64,000 nt of DNA from Kushneria sinocarnis (GCF_003633775.1 NZ_RBIN01000003.1:1-64000), one strand, 5' to 3'. Positions 1 to 8,013 are shown, numbered from the stretch's first letter. Numbers and translations: made by a program. The notes: generated from the sequence alone by a model not told the origin.

Positions 1-3
1 ACG

Positions 4-20
4 GACCACCTGAGGTGGTC
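4..20. terminator. Short inverted repeat downstream of glpR
   Basis: GACCACCT and AGGTGGTC flank a single base, so a 6-bp stem with a 5-base loop is feasible. It lies about 45 bases past the glpR stop on the minus strand. There is only a weak T-rich stretch, on the wrong side for glpR, so termination is a guess. The window edge cuts off the context. Confidence 0.25.
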
Positions 21-63
21 AGAAAATGATCGCTGACGCGATGGTTGTGCCACTCTGAGCCCT

Positions 64-765
64 TCAACCGCTCAGAGACGAATTGATCAGCGATTCCTTA
101 AGGTTGCCCAGCCGAACCACGGCATTGCGGGTGAACTTGGAGTGATCGGCTGCCAGGTAAACCTGGCGCGAATTGCTGATGATGGCCTGGGCGACACGCA
201 CCTCCTGATAGTCGTAATCGAGCAGGGCGCCATCCTCGTCGATGCTGCTGATGCCGATGATGCCGTAGTCGACCTTGAACTGGTTGATGAAGTCGATGGT
301 GGCTTCACCGATGATGCCGCCATCCCGCGAACGTACCGAGCCACCGGCAATGATGACGTTGAAATCCTCGCGATGCTGCAGGATGGCGGCCACGTTGAGA
401 TTGTTGGTGATGACTTCCAGCTCGCTGTGTTCGAGCAGGGCCTTGGCTACCAGTTCGGTACTGGTGCCGATATTGATGAACAGCGAGCTGCGATCGGGAA
501 TCTGGTTGGCCAGGCAGCGTGCAATACGTGCCTTGGCTTCGTGATTGATCAGCTTGCGGTCACTGTAGGCAGTGTTGACCGTGCTGGATTCCATGCCGGC
601 GCCGCCATGCACCCGGCGCAGTCGACCGGCATCGGCCAGCTGATTGAGATCGCGTCGGATGGTCTGGGGGGTGACGCCGAAATGATCGGTCAGCTGTTCG
701 ATCGAGGCATAACCGCGCTGTCTGACGAAATCCAGAATGGCCTGATGTCTGTGGGATTGTCGCAC
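64..765 (-). CDS. glpR: Glycerol-3-phosphate regulon repressor GlpR (DeoR family)
   Basis: This is a DeoR-family repressor of glycerol uptake genes. An N-terminal helix-turn-helix (about residues 6-55, with TPQTIRRDL as recognition helix) is followed by the DeoR sugar-phosphate sensor domain, including NIGTS, AGG and GIIGEAT, that should bind glycerol-3-phosphate. The start is GTG; no upstream in-frame ATG exists and the Shine-Dalgarno is weak. It is transcribed divergently from glpK, with candidate operators between. At 233 residues it is about 20 shorter than E. coli GlpR (252). Its C-terminus diverges after VRLGNL, and no frame continues the family sequence, so the end is a genuine short variant or an old truncation. 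Identity is strong from the sequence and neighbours. Confidence 0.93.
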   Translation of the reverse strand: MRQSHRHQAILDFVRQRGYASIEQLTDHFGVTPQTIRRDLNQLADAGRLRRVHGGAGMESSTVNTAYSDRKLINHEAKARIARCLANQIPDRSSLFINIGTSTELVAKALLEHSELEVITNNLNVAAILQHREDFNVIIAGGSVRSRDGGIIGEATIDFINQFKVDYGIIGISSIDEDGALLDYDYQEVRVAQAIISNSRQVYLAADHSKFTRNAVVRLGNLKESLINSSLSG

Positions 766-879
766 GTTGGATTGATCCGCTCTGCTGACTGGCTGCGTAT
801 GAGACGACAGGGTGACCTGACTTGAAATCGTGCCATGGCGACAGACCGATCCTGTGCCGTTGTCGCTGGCGTAGACAAA

Positions 880-907
880 AGTCTAAGCGTTTTCGGCTTT
901 CCGGCAA
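880..907 (-). promoter_or_regulatory. Possible glpR promoter
   Basis: On the minus strand TTGCCG (907-902) is followed after 16 bases by TAGACT (885-880). Its -35 overlaps the perfect inverted repeat CGGCAATTGTTGCCG at 902-916, a possible binding site. Match to consensus is moderate only. Confidence 0.35.
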
Positions 908-936
908 TTGTTGCCGAAAGATGAAATCTATATGTT
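908..936 (+). promoter_or_regulatory. Possible glpK promoter
   Basis: TTGTTG (908-913) and TATGTT (931-936) are separated by 17 bases. The -10 falls inside the GlpR-like operator 931-950, so repressor binding would block polymerase. The -35 is poor and the call rests mainly on the operator position. Confidence 0.35.
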
Positions 937-950
937 CGCAAGTGAGCATT
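931..950. promoter_or_regulatory. GlpR-like operator O1
   Basis: TATGTTCGCAAGTGAGCATT matches 14-15 of 20 positions of the E. coli GlpR operator (ATGTTCG half site and inverted CAT half site). It lies about 150 bases before glpK and overlaps the proposed -10. Confidence 0.6.
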
Positions 951-994
951 GTCGCGGTGTTCATCGGTGCGGCAAGACGGGTCGAATCGACCGA

Positions 995-1014
995 AGGGTT
1001 CGATATCGAAAACT
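995..1014. promoter_or_regulatory. GlpR-like operator O2
   Basis: AGGGTTCGATATCGAAAACT contains a symmetrical TTCGATATCGAA core that differs at one base from the core of the E. coli GlpR consensus. It matches about 15 of 20 positions overall. Two spaced operators would fit cooperative repression as in E. coli. Confidence 0.55.
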
Positions 1015-1100
1015 GTCTTTCCGGATGAACATGCCTTCTCACCTGCGTCGTAACCGACAGGCATACTACGGCGTTTCATATCCGACGAGGAGCACGATCC

Positions 1101-2600
1101 ATGACCTCCTGCATACTTTCCATCGATCAGGGCACCACGAGTACCCGAACCATTCTATTCAACCGGGAAGGTCAGGTCGTGGGGTTGGCCCAGGAAGAAT
1201 TTCCCCAGCACTTCCCCGACAGTGGATGGGTAGAACACCATGTGGATGATCTCTGGCAATCGGCCCTGCGCACTGCCCGACAGGCGCTGACCAATGCCGG
1301 CAAGACCATTCATGATGTAGCGGCACTGAGCATTACCAATCAGCGGGAAACTGCCATCGTCTGGGATCGTCACACCGGTGAACCGATTCACAATGCCATT
1401 GTCTGGCAGGACAGGCGTACCAGTGACTACTGTCAGCAGCTTCGCCGTCAGGGGTACACGGATACCATCCAGGCCAAAACGGGGCTGTTGATCGACCCCT
1501 ATTTCTCCGCTTCCAAGGTGCACTGGCTGCTCGAGAATGTCGAGGGGGCCCGGGAGCGGGCAGAGCGGGGCGAACTGCTGTTCGGTACGGTGGACAGCTA
1601 TCTGATCTGGAAGCTGACCGGCGGGCGGCAGCATCGTACCGATGCCACCAATGCCTCGCGCACCTGTCTGTTCAACATTCACGAGCAGTGCTGGGACAGC
1701 GAGCTGCTCGAACTGTTCGGTATTCCTGAATCGATGATGCCGGAAGTCATGGATTGCAGTGCCGAGTTCGGCAGGACCGACGCCCAGCTGCTGGGTGCTT
1801 CGGTACTGATTGCCGGGGTGGCCGGTGATCAGCAGGCAGCACTGGTGGGGCAGGCCTGCTTCGAGCCGGGCATGGTCAAGAGCACCTATGGCACGGGCTG
1901 CTTCATGATCATGAACACCGGCGACAAGGCCGAGCTGTCCAGAAACAAGCTGCTGACCACGGTCGGTTATCGCCTCAACGGCAAGGTGACCTATGCCATG
2001 GAGGGCAGCATCTTTGTTGCCGGCGCCACCGTGCAGTGGATGCGTGATGGTCTCAAGCTCTTCCAGGATGCTTCGGAGACCGAAACCCTCGCCCGCAAGA
2101 CCGGTTTCGGCCATGGCGTCTATCTGGTGCCGGCATTCACGGGGCTGGGAGCTCCGCACTGGGATCCGCAGGCGCGCGGTGCCATCTTCGGACTGACCCG
2201 CAGCACCGGTATTGCCGAGATCGTGGCTGCCGGCCTGCAGTCGGTCTGCTATCAGACGCGTGACCTGCAGGAGTGCATGAATGCCGATACCTCGGCGCCT
2301 GCTGAAACACTGCGGGTGGACGGGGGCATGGTCAGCAACAACTGGGTCATGCAGTTTCTGGCCGATATTCTCGATGTGCGGGTCGATCGCCCGCATATCC
2401 TCGAAACCACGGCGCTGGGCTCCGCCTATCTCGCCGGCCTTCAGATCGGCTGGTACAACTCCCTCGATGACATCACTTCGCTCTGGAATTGCGAGCGTTC
2501 CTTCTCCCCGCGAATGGAGGACCAGGAGCGTGAGTCGCTCTACAAGGGCTGGCTGGAAGCCGTCGACCGGGTGCGCTCCGGTGACAACGGCGACGGCTGA
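1101..2600 (+). CDS. glpK: Glycerol kinase GlpK
   Basis: This kinase phosphorylates glycerol with ATP to glycerol-3-phosphate in the cytoplasm, trapping glycerol that enters through GlpF. The FGGY kinase fold is clear: the N-terminal phosphate loop [12 protein letters not shown] is at residues 9-20, followed by the WVEHH substrate region and a C-terminal ATPase domain with GLGAPHWD and DGGMVSNNW. Length (499 aa) matches the family (E. coli 502). The start is supported by GAGGAGC about 10 bases upstream. It is followed 104 bases later by glpF, most likely in one transcript repressed by GlpR. Confidence 0.98.
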   Translation: MTSCILSIDQGTTSTRTILFNREGQVVGLAQEEFPQHFPDSGWVEHHVDDLWQSALRTARQALTNAGKTIHDVAALSITNQRETAIVWDRHTGEPIHNAIVWQDRRTSDYCQQLRRQGYTDTIQAKTGLLIDPYFSASKVHWLLENVEGARERAERGELLFGTVDSYLIWKLTGGRQHRTDATNASRTCLFNIHEQCWDSELLELFGIPESMMPEVMDCSAEFGRTDAQLLGASVLIAGVAGDQQAALVGQACFEPGMVKSTYGTGCFMIMNTGDKAELSRNKLLTTVGYRLNGKVTYAMEGSIFVAGATVQWMRDGLKLFQDASETETLARKTGFGHGVYLVPAFTGLGAPHWDPQARGAIFGLTRSTGIAEIVAAGLQSVCYQTRDLQECMNADTSAPAETLRVDGGMVSNNWVMQFLADILDVRVDRPHILETTALGSAYLAGLQIGWYNSLDDITSLWNCERSFSPRMEDQERESLYKGWLEAVDRVRSGDNGDG

Positions 2601-2704
2601 GACCGTTCGCGTTCGGATGCGGGGGCCGATCCCTCGCATCGCATTTCACAGCCGGCAGACCCTGTCGGGTCCCGACCGCTTTCGTGTCCTGGAAGGAGCA
2701 CGCC

Positions 2705-3430
2705 ATGCATGCCCTGATAGGGGAGTTTCTTGGCACCATGACGCTGATCGTATTCGGCGATGGTGTGGTAGCCAATGTGGTACTGAGAAAAACCAAGGGG
2801 TCCGGTGCCGACTGGATCGTGATCGCTACCGGCTGGGGGATGGCGGTCATGGTCGCTGTTTTCGTGGCCACGGCGACCGGGTCACCGGACGGTGACATCA
2901 ATCCCGCCGTGACGCTGGCCAAGTGGATTACCGGCATGCATCAGGATCCCGCGATGATTGCCGGCTATATCGTGGCCCAGATCGCCGGCGGCTTTGCCGG
3001 TGGGGTGCTGGTCTGGCTGGCCTACCTACCGCATTTTCGAGCCACGCCGGAGAAGGAACTCAAGCTGGCCGTGTTCTGCACCGATCCCGGCATTCGCAGT
3101 CCGTTTGGCAATGTGTTGTGCGAGATTGTCAGTACTGCCATCTTCCTGCTCTGCTTGGGTGGCATCGTCGCCACTGACAATGTATCGCCGGGACTGCTGC
3201 CATTTCTGGTGGGTGGGCTGGTCTGGGCGGTCGGTCTCTCGCTGGGCGGTCCCACCGGCTATGCCATCAACCCGGCGCGGGATCTGGGGCCGCGACTGGC
3301 GCATGCGGCACTGCCGATTCATGGCAAGGGCGGCTGCGACTGGGGATACGCCTGGGTGCCGGTAGTCGGTCCGGTCATCGGCGCCGGTATCGGTGGGCTG
3401 CTCTGGTATGGTCTGATCCTGCTGCCGTAA
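2705..3430 (+). CDS. glpF: Glycerol uptake facilitator GlpF (aquaglyceroporin)
   Basis: This inner-membrane channel lets glycerol diffuse into the cell. It shows the two aquaporin half-repeats with NPA boxes, INPAVT in the first half and GYAINPARDLGPR in the second. The Arg after the second NPA and the Asp after it are typical of glycerol facilitators rather than water-only channels. Six membrane segments plus two re-entrant loops can be placed. ATG at 2705 is chosen because GGAAGGAGC lies just upstream; an in-frame start 21 bases earlier would lack a ribosome site. Product 241 aa. It is downstream of glpK and likely cotranscribed. Confidence 0.96.
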   Translation: MHALIGEFLGTMTLIVFGDGVVANVVLRKTKGSGADWIVIATGWGMAVMVAVFVATATGSPDGDINPAVTLAKWITGMHQDPAMIAGYIVAQIAGGFAGGVLVWLAYLPHFRATPEKELKLAVFCTDPGIRSPFGNVLCEIVSTAIFLLCLGGIVATDNVSPGLLPFLVGGLVWAVGLSLGGPTGYAINPARDLGPRLAHAALPIHGKGGCDWGYAWVPVVGPVIGAGIGGLLWYGLILLP

Positions 3431-3453
3431 CGTCGCTTTCGCTGATTCAACGG

Positions 3454-3481
3454 TTGCGCCAGTCAGCAGAATCAGTACAAT
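3454..3481 (+). promoter_or_regulatory. sigma-70 promoter of the tRNA-Val pair
   Basis: TTGCGC (3454-3459), 16 bases, then TACAAT (3476-3481), followed by a G+C-rich discriminator (GTCGCAGCG), a form seen at stringently controlled stable RNA promoters. The first tRNA begins 75 bases later. Confidence 0.55.
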
Positions 3482-3555
3482 GTCGCAGCGTTGTCGGGAG
3501 GCATGCGAAAGCAGCCACGATCCGGACTGTCTCTCGAATCAGCAGGATGACGTGC

Positions 3556-3632
3556 AGGACCGTAGCTCAGTTGGTTAGAGCGCCACGTTGACATCGTGGA
3601 GGTCAGCGGTTCAAATCCGCTCGGTCCTACCA
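3556..3632 (+). tRNA. tRNA-Val (anticodon GAC), first copy
   Basis: A 77-base cloverleaf including encoded CCA. The acceptor stem is AGGACCG with CGGTCCT. The anticodon stem CCACG/CGTGG carries loop TTGACAT, so the anticodon is GAC, reading GUC and GUU. The T arm contains GGTTCAAATCC. The gene is identical to the second copy 122 bases downstream. Confidence 0.97.
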
Positions 3633-3677
3633 GACTGTCGAAGTCAGCAGCTCGACAGGAGAGTCGTCCCGCCATGC

Positions 3678-3754
3678 AGGACCGTAGCTCAGTTGGTTAG
3701 AGCGCCACGTTGACATCGTGGAGGTCAGCGGTTCAAATCCGCTCGGTCCTACCA
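3678..3754 (+). tRNA. tRNA-Val (anticodon GAC), second copy
   Basis: Identical in all 77 bases to the copy at 3556-3632, including the encoded CCA. It is followed after six bases by a strong terminator, so the two form a short tandem transcription unit. Confidence 0.97.
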
Positions 3755-3760
3755 GATTGC

Positions 3761-3787
3761 AAAACCCCGCCTTCGAGCGGGGTTTTT
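3761..3787 (+). terminator. Rho-independent terminator after tRNA-Val genes
   Basis: AAAACCCCGC, loop CTTCGA, GCGGGGTTTTTT: a strong GC stem followed by a T run. A second hairpin, TCCCGGG/CCCGGGA at 3793-3811, lies just beyond the msrC stop codon. The pair may end transcription from both sides. Confidence 0.9.
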
Positions 3788-3812
3788 TCATTTCCCGGGA
3801 CATGCCCGGGAG

Positions 3813-4292
3813 TCAGGCGCGATTGTCGCCCGGGATATCGGTCAGCTCCGTGGTCCGGATCAATATCTGACAGAGGGCCTCGATCCCCTTCTGATCCTCG
3901 GTGGTAAAGCGCGCCGGACGAGGGCTGTCCAGATCCAGTACGCCCACCATTCGTTCGCCGACCAGCAGCGGCACCACCAGTTCGGAACGCGAGTCTGCAT
4001 CACAGGCGATGTGGCCGGGGAAGGCGTGCACATCGTCGATGCGCTGGGTTTCACCACTGCGGGCAGCAGCGCCACAGACACCCTGGTCGAAGGGGATCGG
4101 GTTGCAGGCGGGCTGACCCTGGAAGGGCCCCAGGATCAGGGTCTGCGGCTGTCGGTGAAGATAGAAGCCGGCCCAGTTCAGTTCCGCGACATTCCGGAAG
4201 ATGAAGGCGGCCGTCTGGGAGAGGTTGGTCAGCCAGTCCCGGGTGTCGAGCAGGGATTCGAGCTGTCTTGCCAGCATGGAATAATCGGTCAT
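3813..4292 (-). CDS. msrC: Free methionine-(R)-sulfoxide reductase (GAF domain, fRMsr)
   Basis: This cytoplasmic enzyme reduces free methionine-R-sulfoxide to methionine through cysteine chemistry, recycled by thioredoxin in the family. The whole 159-residue protein is one GAF domain. The three family cysteines are visible at residues 63 (PACNP), 73 (GVCG) and 97 (HIACD). LNWAGFYL near residue 38 and the VPLLVGERMVGVLDLDS core are diagnostic. AGGAGC precedes the ATG. It lies downstream of metNIQ on the same strand with a 190-base gap, so methionine import and repair sit together; a shared transcript is possible but not shown. Confidence 0.92.
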   Translation of the reverse strand: MTDYSMLARQLESLLDTRDWLTNLSQTAAFIFRNVAELNWAGFYLHRQPQTLILGPFQGQPACNPIPFDQGVCGAAARSGETQRIDDVHAFPGHIACDADSRSELVVPLLVGERMVGVLDLDSPRPARFTTEDQKGIEALCQILIRTTELTDIPGDNRA

Positions 4293-4482
4293 TGGGCTGC
4301 TCCTTGGTCGTTCGCTTGATCGGGAGGGTGGTGGATCGCCGCTCCGGCACGAGCCGCCACGTCTTGCAAGATGAAATGGCCGAGGATGGTTGCATCAGGA
4401 TAGCCGCTCGGTCCACGCAGGTGCCCGGCGTCATGAACAGGATGGCCGGAGGCAGCTCCGGCCGTGAGGTGGGTGCGTCAGC

Positions 4483-5334
4483 CTAGCGAGCCTGTTCGGA
4501 TGAAGCCTCATCGGTCTGCCAGCCGGCGATGGCGCCCGAACCGAACAGCTCCCGGGCCTTGTCGGCCACGGCCGGGCTCTGGAAGGCCTTGACCAGGTGA
4601 CGGATGGCCGGCTTGTCCTGGTCGCCCTGCTGGACCACGATCAGGTTGACATAGGGAGAGTCGGGGCTTTCGCGCAGCAGGGCGTCATCCAGCTTCAGCC
4701 CGGCCGGCTCGGCAAAGGTATTGTTGATGAAGGCGAGCCCGACATCCGAGAGCGAACGTGGCAGCTGGGCAGCATCGAGTTCGACGATTCTGAAGTTGTG
4801 CGGATTGGCGGTGATGTCATCCGGAGTGGCCAGTGGGTCGCTGGCGTCCTTCAGCTCGATCAGGTTGTTGCGGGCCAGTATCAGCAGTGAGCGCGCCTCG
4901 TTCGACGGATCGTTGGGCAGCGCAATGGTGGTGCCATCGGGAATGCTGTCGATGGCGTCGTATTTCTTCGAGTAGGCTCCGATCGGGTAAAGGAAGGTCT
5001 TGCCGGCGGCCACCAGATCCCAGCCCCGGTCACTGTTCATGCTGTCGAGATAGGGCTGGTGCTGATAGGCGTTGGCATCCAGATTGCCATTGGCCAGCGC
5101 CACATTGGGCGAGACGTAATCATTGAACTCGGTGATCTCGACCTCGAGCCCATACTGCTCCTGGGCGATGCGTTTGGCTTCCTGCATCAGTTCGGTTTCC
5201 GGTCCGGCGATCGTGCCGACCCTGACGGTCTGGTCGTCGCCCTCCGAGCCACCGCAGGCGGAAAGCAGGGCGGCGCCGGTCAGGGCCAGAGCGGCACCGG
5301 TCAGGCGCAGTGAACGGGAAAGAGTGAATGGCAT
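4483..5334 (-). CDS. metQ: D-methionine-binding lipoprotein MetQ
   Basis: This is the substrate-binding lipoprotein of the methionine ABC importer, anchored to the outer face of the inner membrane. The start used, MPFTLSRSL, gives a 283-residue precursor with a lipoprotein signal and lipobox LLSAC. It has an AGGGAGC ribosome site; a start 117 bases upstream would put an implausible extension before the signal. The mature part shows NlpA/MetQ features (VGTIAGPETELM, FNDYVSPN, ANAYQHQPYLD, ALPNDPSNEARSL). It follows metI after 52 bases as the last gene of metNIQ. Confidence 0.95.
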   Translation of the reverse strand: MPFTLSRSLRLTGAALALTGAALLSACGGSEGDDQTVRVGTIAGPETELMQEAKRIAQEQYGLEVEITEFNDYVSPNVALANGNLDANAYQHQPYLDSMNSDRGWDLVAAGKTFLYPIGAYSKKYDAIDSIPDGTTIALPNDPSNEARSLLILARNNLIELKDASDPLATPDDITANPHNFRIVELDAAQLPRSLSDVGLAFINNTFAEPAGLKLDDALLRESPDSPYVNLIVVQQGDQDKPAIRHLVKAFQSPAVADKARELFGSGAIAGWQTDEASSEQAR

Positions 5335-5386
5335 GGTGGTTGTGCTCCCTTGAGTGGTGTCTTGCAGAGAATCATCTGCTACCGCG

Positions 5387-6040
5387 TCAGCGGTGCTGTG
5401 CCCGGCGAACCAGACGATCGCCGAGGGTCTGAATGCCCTGAACCATGACAATCATGATGATGACGGTGATCAGCATGACGCCGGTGTCGTAGCGGTTATA
5501 GCCGTAGTTGATGGCCACGGCCCCGAGCCCGCCGGCGCCGATTCCTCCCGCCATGGCGGAGTAGCCGATCAGCGAGATGAAGGTGACGGTGATGGCGGTG
5601 ATGATGCCGGCGGCGGCCTCCGGCAGCAGCACCCGAAAGATGATCTGCTGCGGGGTGGCGCCCATGGCCTGGGCGGCCTCGATGAGGCCGTCGGGAACTT
5701 CGAGCAGCGCCCCCTCGACCAGCCTTGCCACGAAGGGAATGGCCGCGAGCGTCAGGGGGACGACTGCCGCCGTATTGCCGATGAAGGTGCCCACCAGCAG
5801 CTGGGTAAAGGGCACGATGGCCAGGGCCAGAATGATGAAGGGGACCGAACGACCGATATTCACGATGATGCTCAATACCCGATTGAAAAGCGGTCTTTCA
5901 AGAAAATTGCCCCGGCGTGTGATGTACAGCGCGACGCCCATGGCCACCCCCAGCACGGTGCCGATGAAGCCGCTCAGGATGACCATGTAAAGGGTCTCGA
6001 AAACGGCGTTGACTATGCGTTCAATCATGGCGCTGGACAT
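5387..6040 (-). CDS. metI: Methionine ABC transporter permease MetI
   Basis: This inner-membrane permease forms the channel of the MetNIQ importer. With ATG at 6040 it is 217 residues, the same length as E. coli MetI, and GGAG lies about 10 bases upstream. The start overlaps the end of metN by 20 bases, which suggests translational coupling. Five membrane segments can be drawn. The ABC permease EAA loop, which contacts MetN, is recognisable around LIEAAQAMGATPQQIIFRVLLPEA (central residues EAAQAMGA). A second in-frame ATG at 6028 lacks a ribosome site. Confidence 0.95.
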   Translation of the reverse strand: MSSAMIERIVNAVFETLYMVILSGFIGTVLGVAMGVALYITRRGNFLERPLFNRVLSIIVNIGRSVPFIILALAIVPFTQLLVGTFIGNTAAVVPLTLAAIPFVARLVEGALLEVPDGLIEAAQAMGATPQQIIFRVLLPEAAAGIITAITVTFISLIGYSAMAGGIGAGGLGAVAINYGYNRYDTGVMLITVIIMIVMVQGIQTLGDRLVRRAQHR

Positions 6041-7064
6041 GGCCCAGAATCTCCACATCGAGTTCGAGAGTATGCAGATGCTCCAGCACCTGCCGGGTGC
6101 GGCTGGCGGGGCCGATGATTTCGGCAATCATCAGGCCGAGTGTGCGTCCTCGTACCTCTTCGATTCGTGACTGCAGGATGGCGAGATCGACGTCGAAGCG
6201 GCGGGCCAGGTTCGAGGCCAGTACCCGGGCAGCGCTGTCGTCATGGAAGGTCAGCCTGACCACCGGATGCCGATCCTCCGCCGGCTCGGAGAGCAGACGC
6301 TGCTGCAGGCTGCGTGATGGCGGAAGTTCGAGATAGTCATTGAGAAAGGAGCGGCCCTCGGTACTGGCGGGGCGGGTAAAGAACTCACCGGTCGCGGCAT
6401 GCTCGATGATGCGGCCTTCACTGAGCAGCGCAACCCGGTCGCAGATGTTGCGCACCACTTCCATCTCGTGGGTGATCAGCAGGATCGTCAGGCCGAGCTG
6501 GTCATTGATATCGCGCAGCAGGGTGAGAATCGAGGCCGTGGTCTGCGGATCAAGGGCAGAGGTCGCTTCGTCGCACAGCAAAAGCTTGGGGCGACTGGCC
6601 AGTGCGCGGGCGATGGCCACACGCTGTTTCTGACCACCGGAAAGCGTGGCGGGCCAGGCGTCCGCGCGGCCGCTCAGTCCGGTCAGCTCCAGCAGCGGAT
6701 CGATGCGTGCCTGAATATCACTTCTGGTGACCCCCATCAGCTCCAGTGGCAGGGCGATATTGCCCCGCACCGTACGCGAGTTCAGCAGGTTGAAGTGCTG
6801 AAAGATCATGCCGATGTCATGACGCGCCCGGCGCAGGTCGCGCTCGGCGAGGCTTGTCAGGTCGGTGCCATCGACCGAAACACATCCCGAGGTCGGGCGT
6901 TCGAGCAGGTTGACGCAGCGGATGAGGGTGCTCTTGCCGGCGCCGGAAGTGCCGATGACGCCGGTAATGCTGCCTGCGGGGACGTGCAGGGAGACGTCAT
7001 CCAGTGCCCTGACGGCAGCAGTCCCCTGGCCGAAGATGCGGGTCACATTGTCGAGTTGAATCAT
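6021..7064 (-). CDS. metN: Methionine ABC transporter ATP-binding protein MetN
   Basis: This ATPase powers methionine uptake. The Walker A motif GTSGAGKST is near residue 38, followed by the Q loop, the signature LSGGQKQR, Walker B LLLCDEATSALD and the switch His in LLITHEME. The C-terminal 80 or so residues form a NIL domain, which in E. coli MetN binds methionine and inhibits transport when the internal pool is full. Length 347 (E. coli 343). It is first in metNIQ. Its ATG overlaps the stop of a leader reading frame (ATGA), and a SAM-II type riboswitch lies upstream, so methionine status should control it twice. Confidence 0.97.
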   Translation of the reverse strand: MIQLDNVTRIFGQGTAAVRALDDVSLHVPAGSITGVIGTSGAGKSTLIRCVNLLERPTSGCVSVDGTDLTSLAERDLRRARHDIGMIFQHFNLLNSRTVRGNIALPLELMGVTRSDIQARIDPLLELTGLSGRADAWPATLSGGQKQRVAIARALASRPKLLLCDEATSALDPQTTASILTLLRDINDQLGLTILLITHEMEVVRNICDRVALLSEGRIIEHAATGEFFTRPASTEGRSFLNDYLELPPSRSLQQRLLSEPAEDRHPVVRLTFHDDSAARVLASNLARRFDVDLAILQSRIEEVRGRTLGLMIAEIIGPASRTRQVLEHLHTLELDVEILGHVQRHD

Positions 7065-7228
7065 GCAGCAGTGCCTTGCCGAATGGCGATAGCGCCATGC
7101 AGTACAGGAATGCGCCGAAAGCGGGCTGCCGGAAAACGGGAGGGAACACTGCCTGACGGGGATGACGGTATCGCTGATGAACAGTCGAACCTGCGTTGCA
7201 GGGCCGGCAAACCCGGATGCCGCCTCAC
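7061..7228 (-). CDS. Possible leader reading frame between SAM-II element and metN
   Basis: An open frame of 55 codons starts at GTG (7228-7226) inside the 3' end of the SAM-II motif and ends in TGA (7063-7061), overlapping the metN ATG. Alternatives are a TTG start 18 bases in. The peptide is rich in Ser, Pro and Arg and resembles no known family. Its coding value is unproven. Its interest lies in where it begins and ends: ribosomes loading at the riboswitch-controlled purine-rich site could be delivered to metN by coupling. The frame is closed upstream by TAA within the aptamer loop. Confidence 0.3.
   Translation of the reverse strand: MRRHPGLPALQRRFDCSSAIPSSPSGSVPSRFPAARFRRIPVLHGAIAIRQGTAA
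7190..7202 (-). repeat. Small hairpin in metN leader
   Basis: CCTGC-AAC-GCAGG on the minus strand, just after the SAM-II element, with a neighbouring CCGGGTTTGCCGG repeat. No T run follows, so these look like leader structure rather than a terminator. Confidence 0.4.
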
Positions 7229-7281
7229 CTCTTTAGCCGTATTTCTCGAGCGCCCGCAATCCGGTTACAAATCGGCGCCGT
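7227..7281 (-). ncRNA. SAM-II (metA-type) riboswitch upstream of metNIQ
   Basis: Reading the minus strand, a 5' arm GGCGCC pairs with GGCGC(U) about 20 bases on to form P1. The loop carries GATTTGTAACCGGATTGC. The 3' part is AAATACGGCTAAAGAGGT. These blocks follow the order and sequence of the SAM-II aptamer, including the conserved GCUAAA and GAUUU..ACCG..UUGC segments. The loop ACC can pair with the terminal GGU to make the H-type pseudoknot. SAM-II elements usually switch off translation when S-adenosylmethionine is abundant, which fits control of a methionine importer. The proposed transcription start lies about 10 bases upstream. Confidence 0.85.
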
Positions 7282-7296
7282 AAAACGTGGAGCAGG

Positions 7297-7325
7297 ATTC
7301 TATGGAGTCCTCGACGGGGTGTCAA
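7297..7325 (-). promoter_or_regulatory. Strong sigma-70 promoter of metNIQ
   Basis: On the minus strand TTGACA (7325-7320), 17-base spacer, TAGAAT (7302-7297). The -35 is perfect and the -10 differs at one base. Transcription would begin near 7290, only about 10 bases before the SAM-II motif, which places the riboswitch at the very 5' end of a leader of about 225 bases. Confidence 0.85.
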
Positions 7326-7392
7326 CGAATCGCCCGGCCTACCTCACGCGCGTATGATGACATGAACATAACGGGCAGTATGGAGAGCGGGA

Positions 7393-8013
7393 ATGTTTAC
7401 CGGAATCGTGCAGGAAGTGGCCACGCTGGTTGAGCTGCAGGAGTCGGAAGGTCTGCGTCGTCACGTGGTCGAGCTTTCACCGGCACTGTGTGAAGGGCTC
7501 GAGCCGGGGGCCTCGGTGTCGCATAACGGTTGCTGTCTGACCGTGGCGAGCATTGACGGCCAGCGTGTCAGCTTCGATCTGATGCGTGAAACGCTTGCGA
7601 CCACCAATCTGGGGGAGCTGGCGGTCGGCAGCCAGCTCAATATCGAGCGGGCTGCCCGGTTCGGTGACGAGATCGGTGGCCATGCCATGTCGGGCCATGT
7701 CATCTGTCTGGGGCGCATTACCGAGATCGAAGAGGCACCCAACAACCGTCGGCTCTGGTTCTCGCTGCCCGAGGCTTATCGCCGCTTCGTGTTCGAGAAG
7801 GGCTACATCGGTATCGACGGCATCAGCCTGACCGTGGGCGCGCTGCGCGAGGGAGAGTTCTGTGTCAATCTGATTCCCGAAACCCTGGCGCGTACCGTCA
7901 TTGGTTCGCGCAGCGTGGGGGATCATGTCAACATCGAAATCGATCCGCAGACCCAGACCATCGTGGAAACGGTGGAACGTGTCATGGCGGCTCGGGAAGG
8001 CGCTGCGGGCTAG
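7393..8013 (+). CDS. ribE: Riboflavin synthase alpha chain
   Basis: This enzyme joins two molecules of 6,7-dimethyl-8-ribityllumazine to give riboflavin. It shows the N-terminal MFTGIVQ signature and two repeated lumazine-binding barrels (about residues 1-96 and 97-195). Each has the typical G..SHNG(C)CLTV or [11 protein letters not shown] stretch. Length 206 is usual for the family (called ribC in E. coli, ribE elsewhere). It stands alone here, away from ribBA/ribH. GGAGAGCGGG precedes the start. No FMN riboswitch motif is visible upstream. Confidence 0.96.
   Translation: MFTGIVQEVATLVELQESEGLRRHVVELSPALCEGLEPGASVSHNGCCLTVASIDGQRVSFDLMRETLATTNLGELAVGSQLNIERAARFGDEIGGHAMSGHVICLGRITEIEEAPNNRRLWFSLPEAYRRFVFEKGYIGIDGISLTVGALREGEFCVNLIPETLARTVIGSRSVGDHVNIEIDPQTQTIVETVERVMAAREGAAG

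Larger units (their letters stand above)
766..1100. other. glpR-glpK divergent intergenic region
   Basis: This 335-base stretch holds no gene. It contains the control elements of both neighbours: a palindrome at 902-916, two GlpR-like operators (931-950 and 995-1014) and weak sigma-70 promoters facing each way. The bases before glpK carry GAGGAGC as ribosome binding site. Confidence 0.7.
3553..3756 (+). repeat. Tandem 82-base direct repeat containing the tRNA genes
   Basis: Bases 3553-3634 and 3675-3756 are identical; the repeat extends three bases before and two after the tRNA genes. The 40-base spacer is not repeated. This fits recent tandem duplication or gene conversion. Confidence 0.9.

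Noticed and set aside
1155-2639. Long minus-strand open frame over glpK
   Set aside because: It is a shadow of glpK: no recognisable family, no ribosome site, and glpK is fully conserved on the plus strand.
7321-7392. FMN riboswitch before ribE
   Set aside because: The space is only about 100 bases and none of the conserved RFN segments is present.
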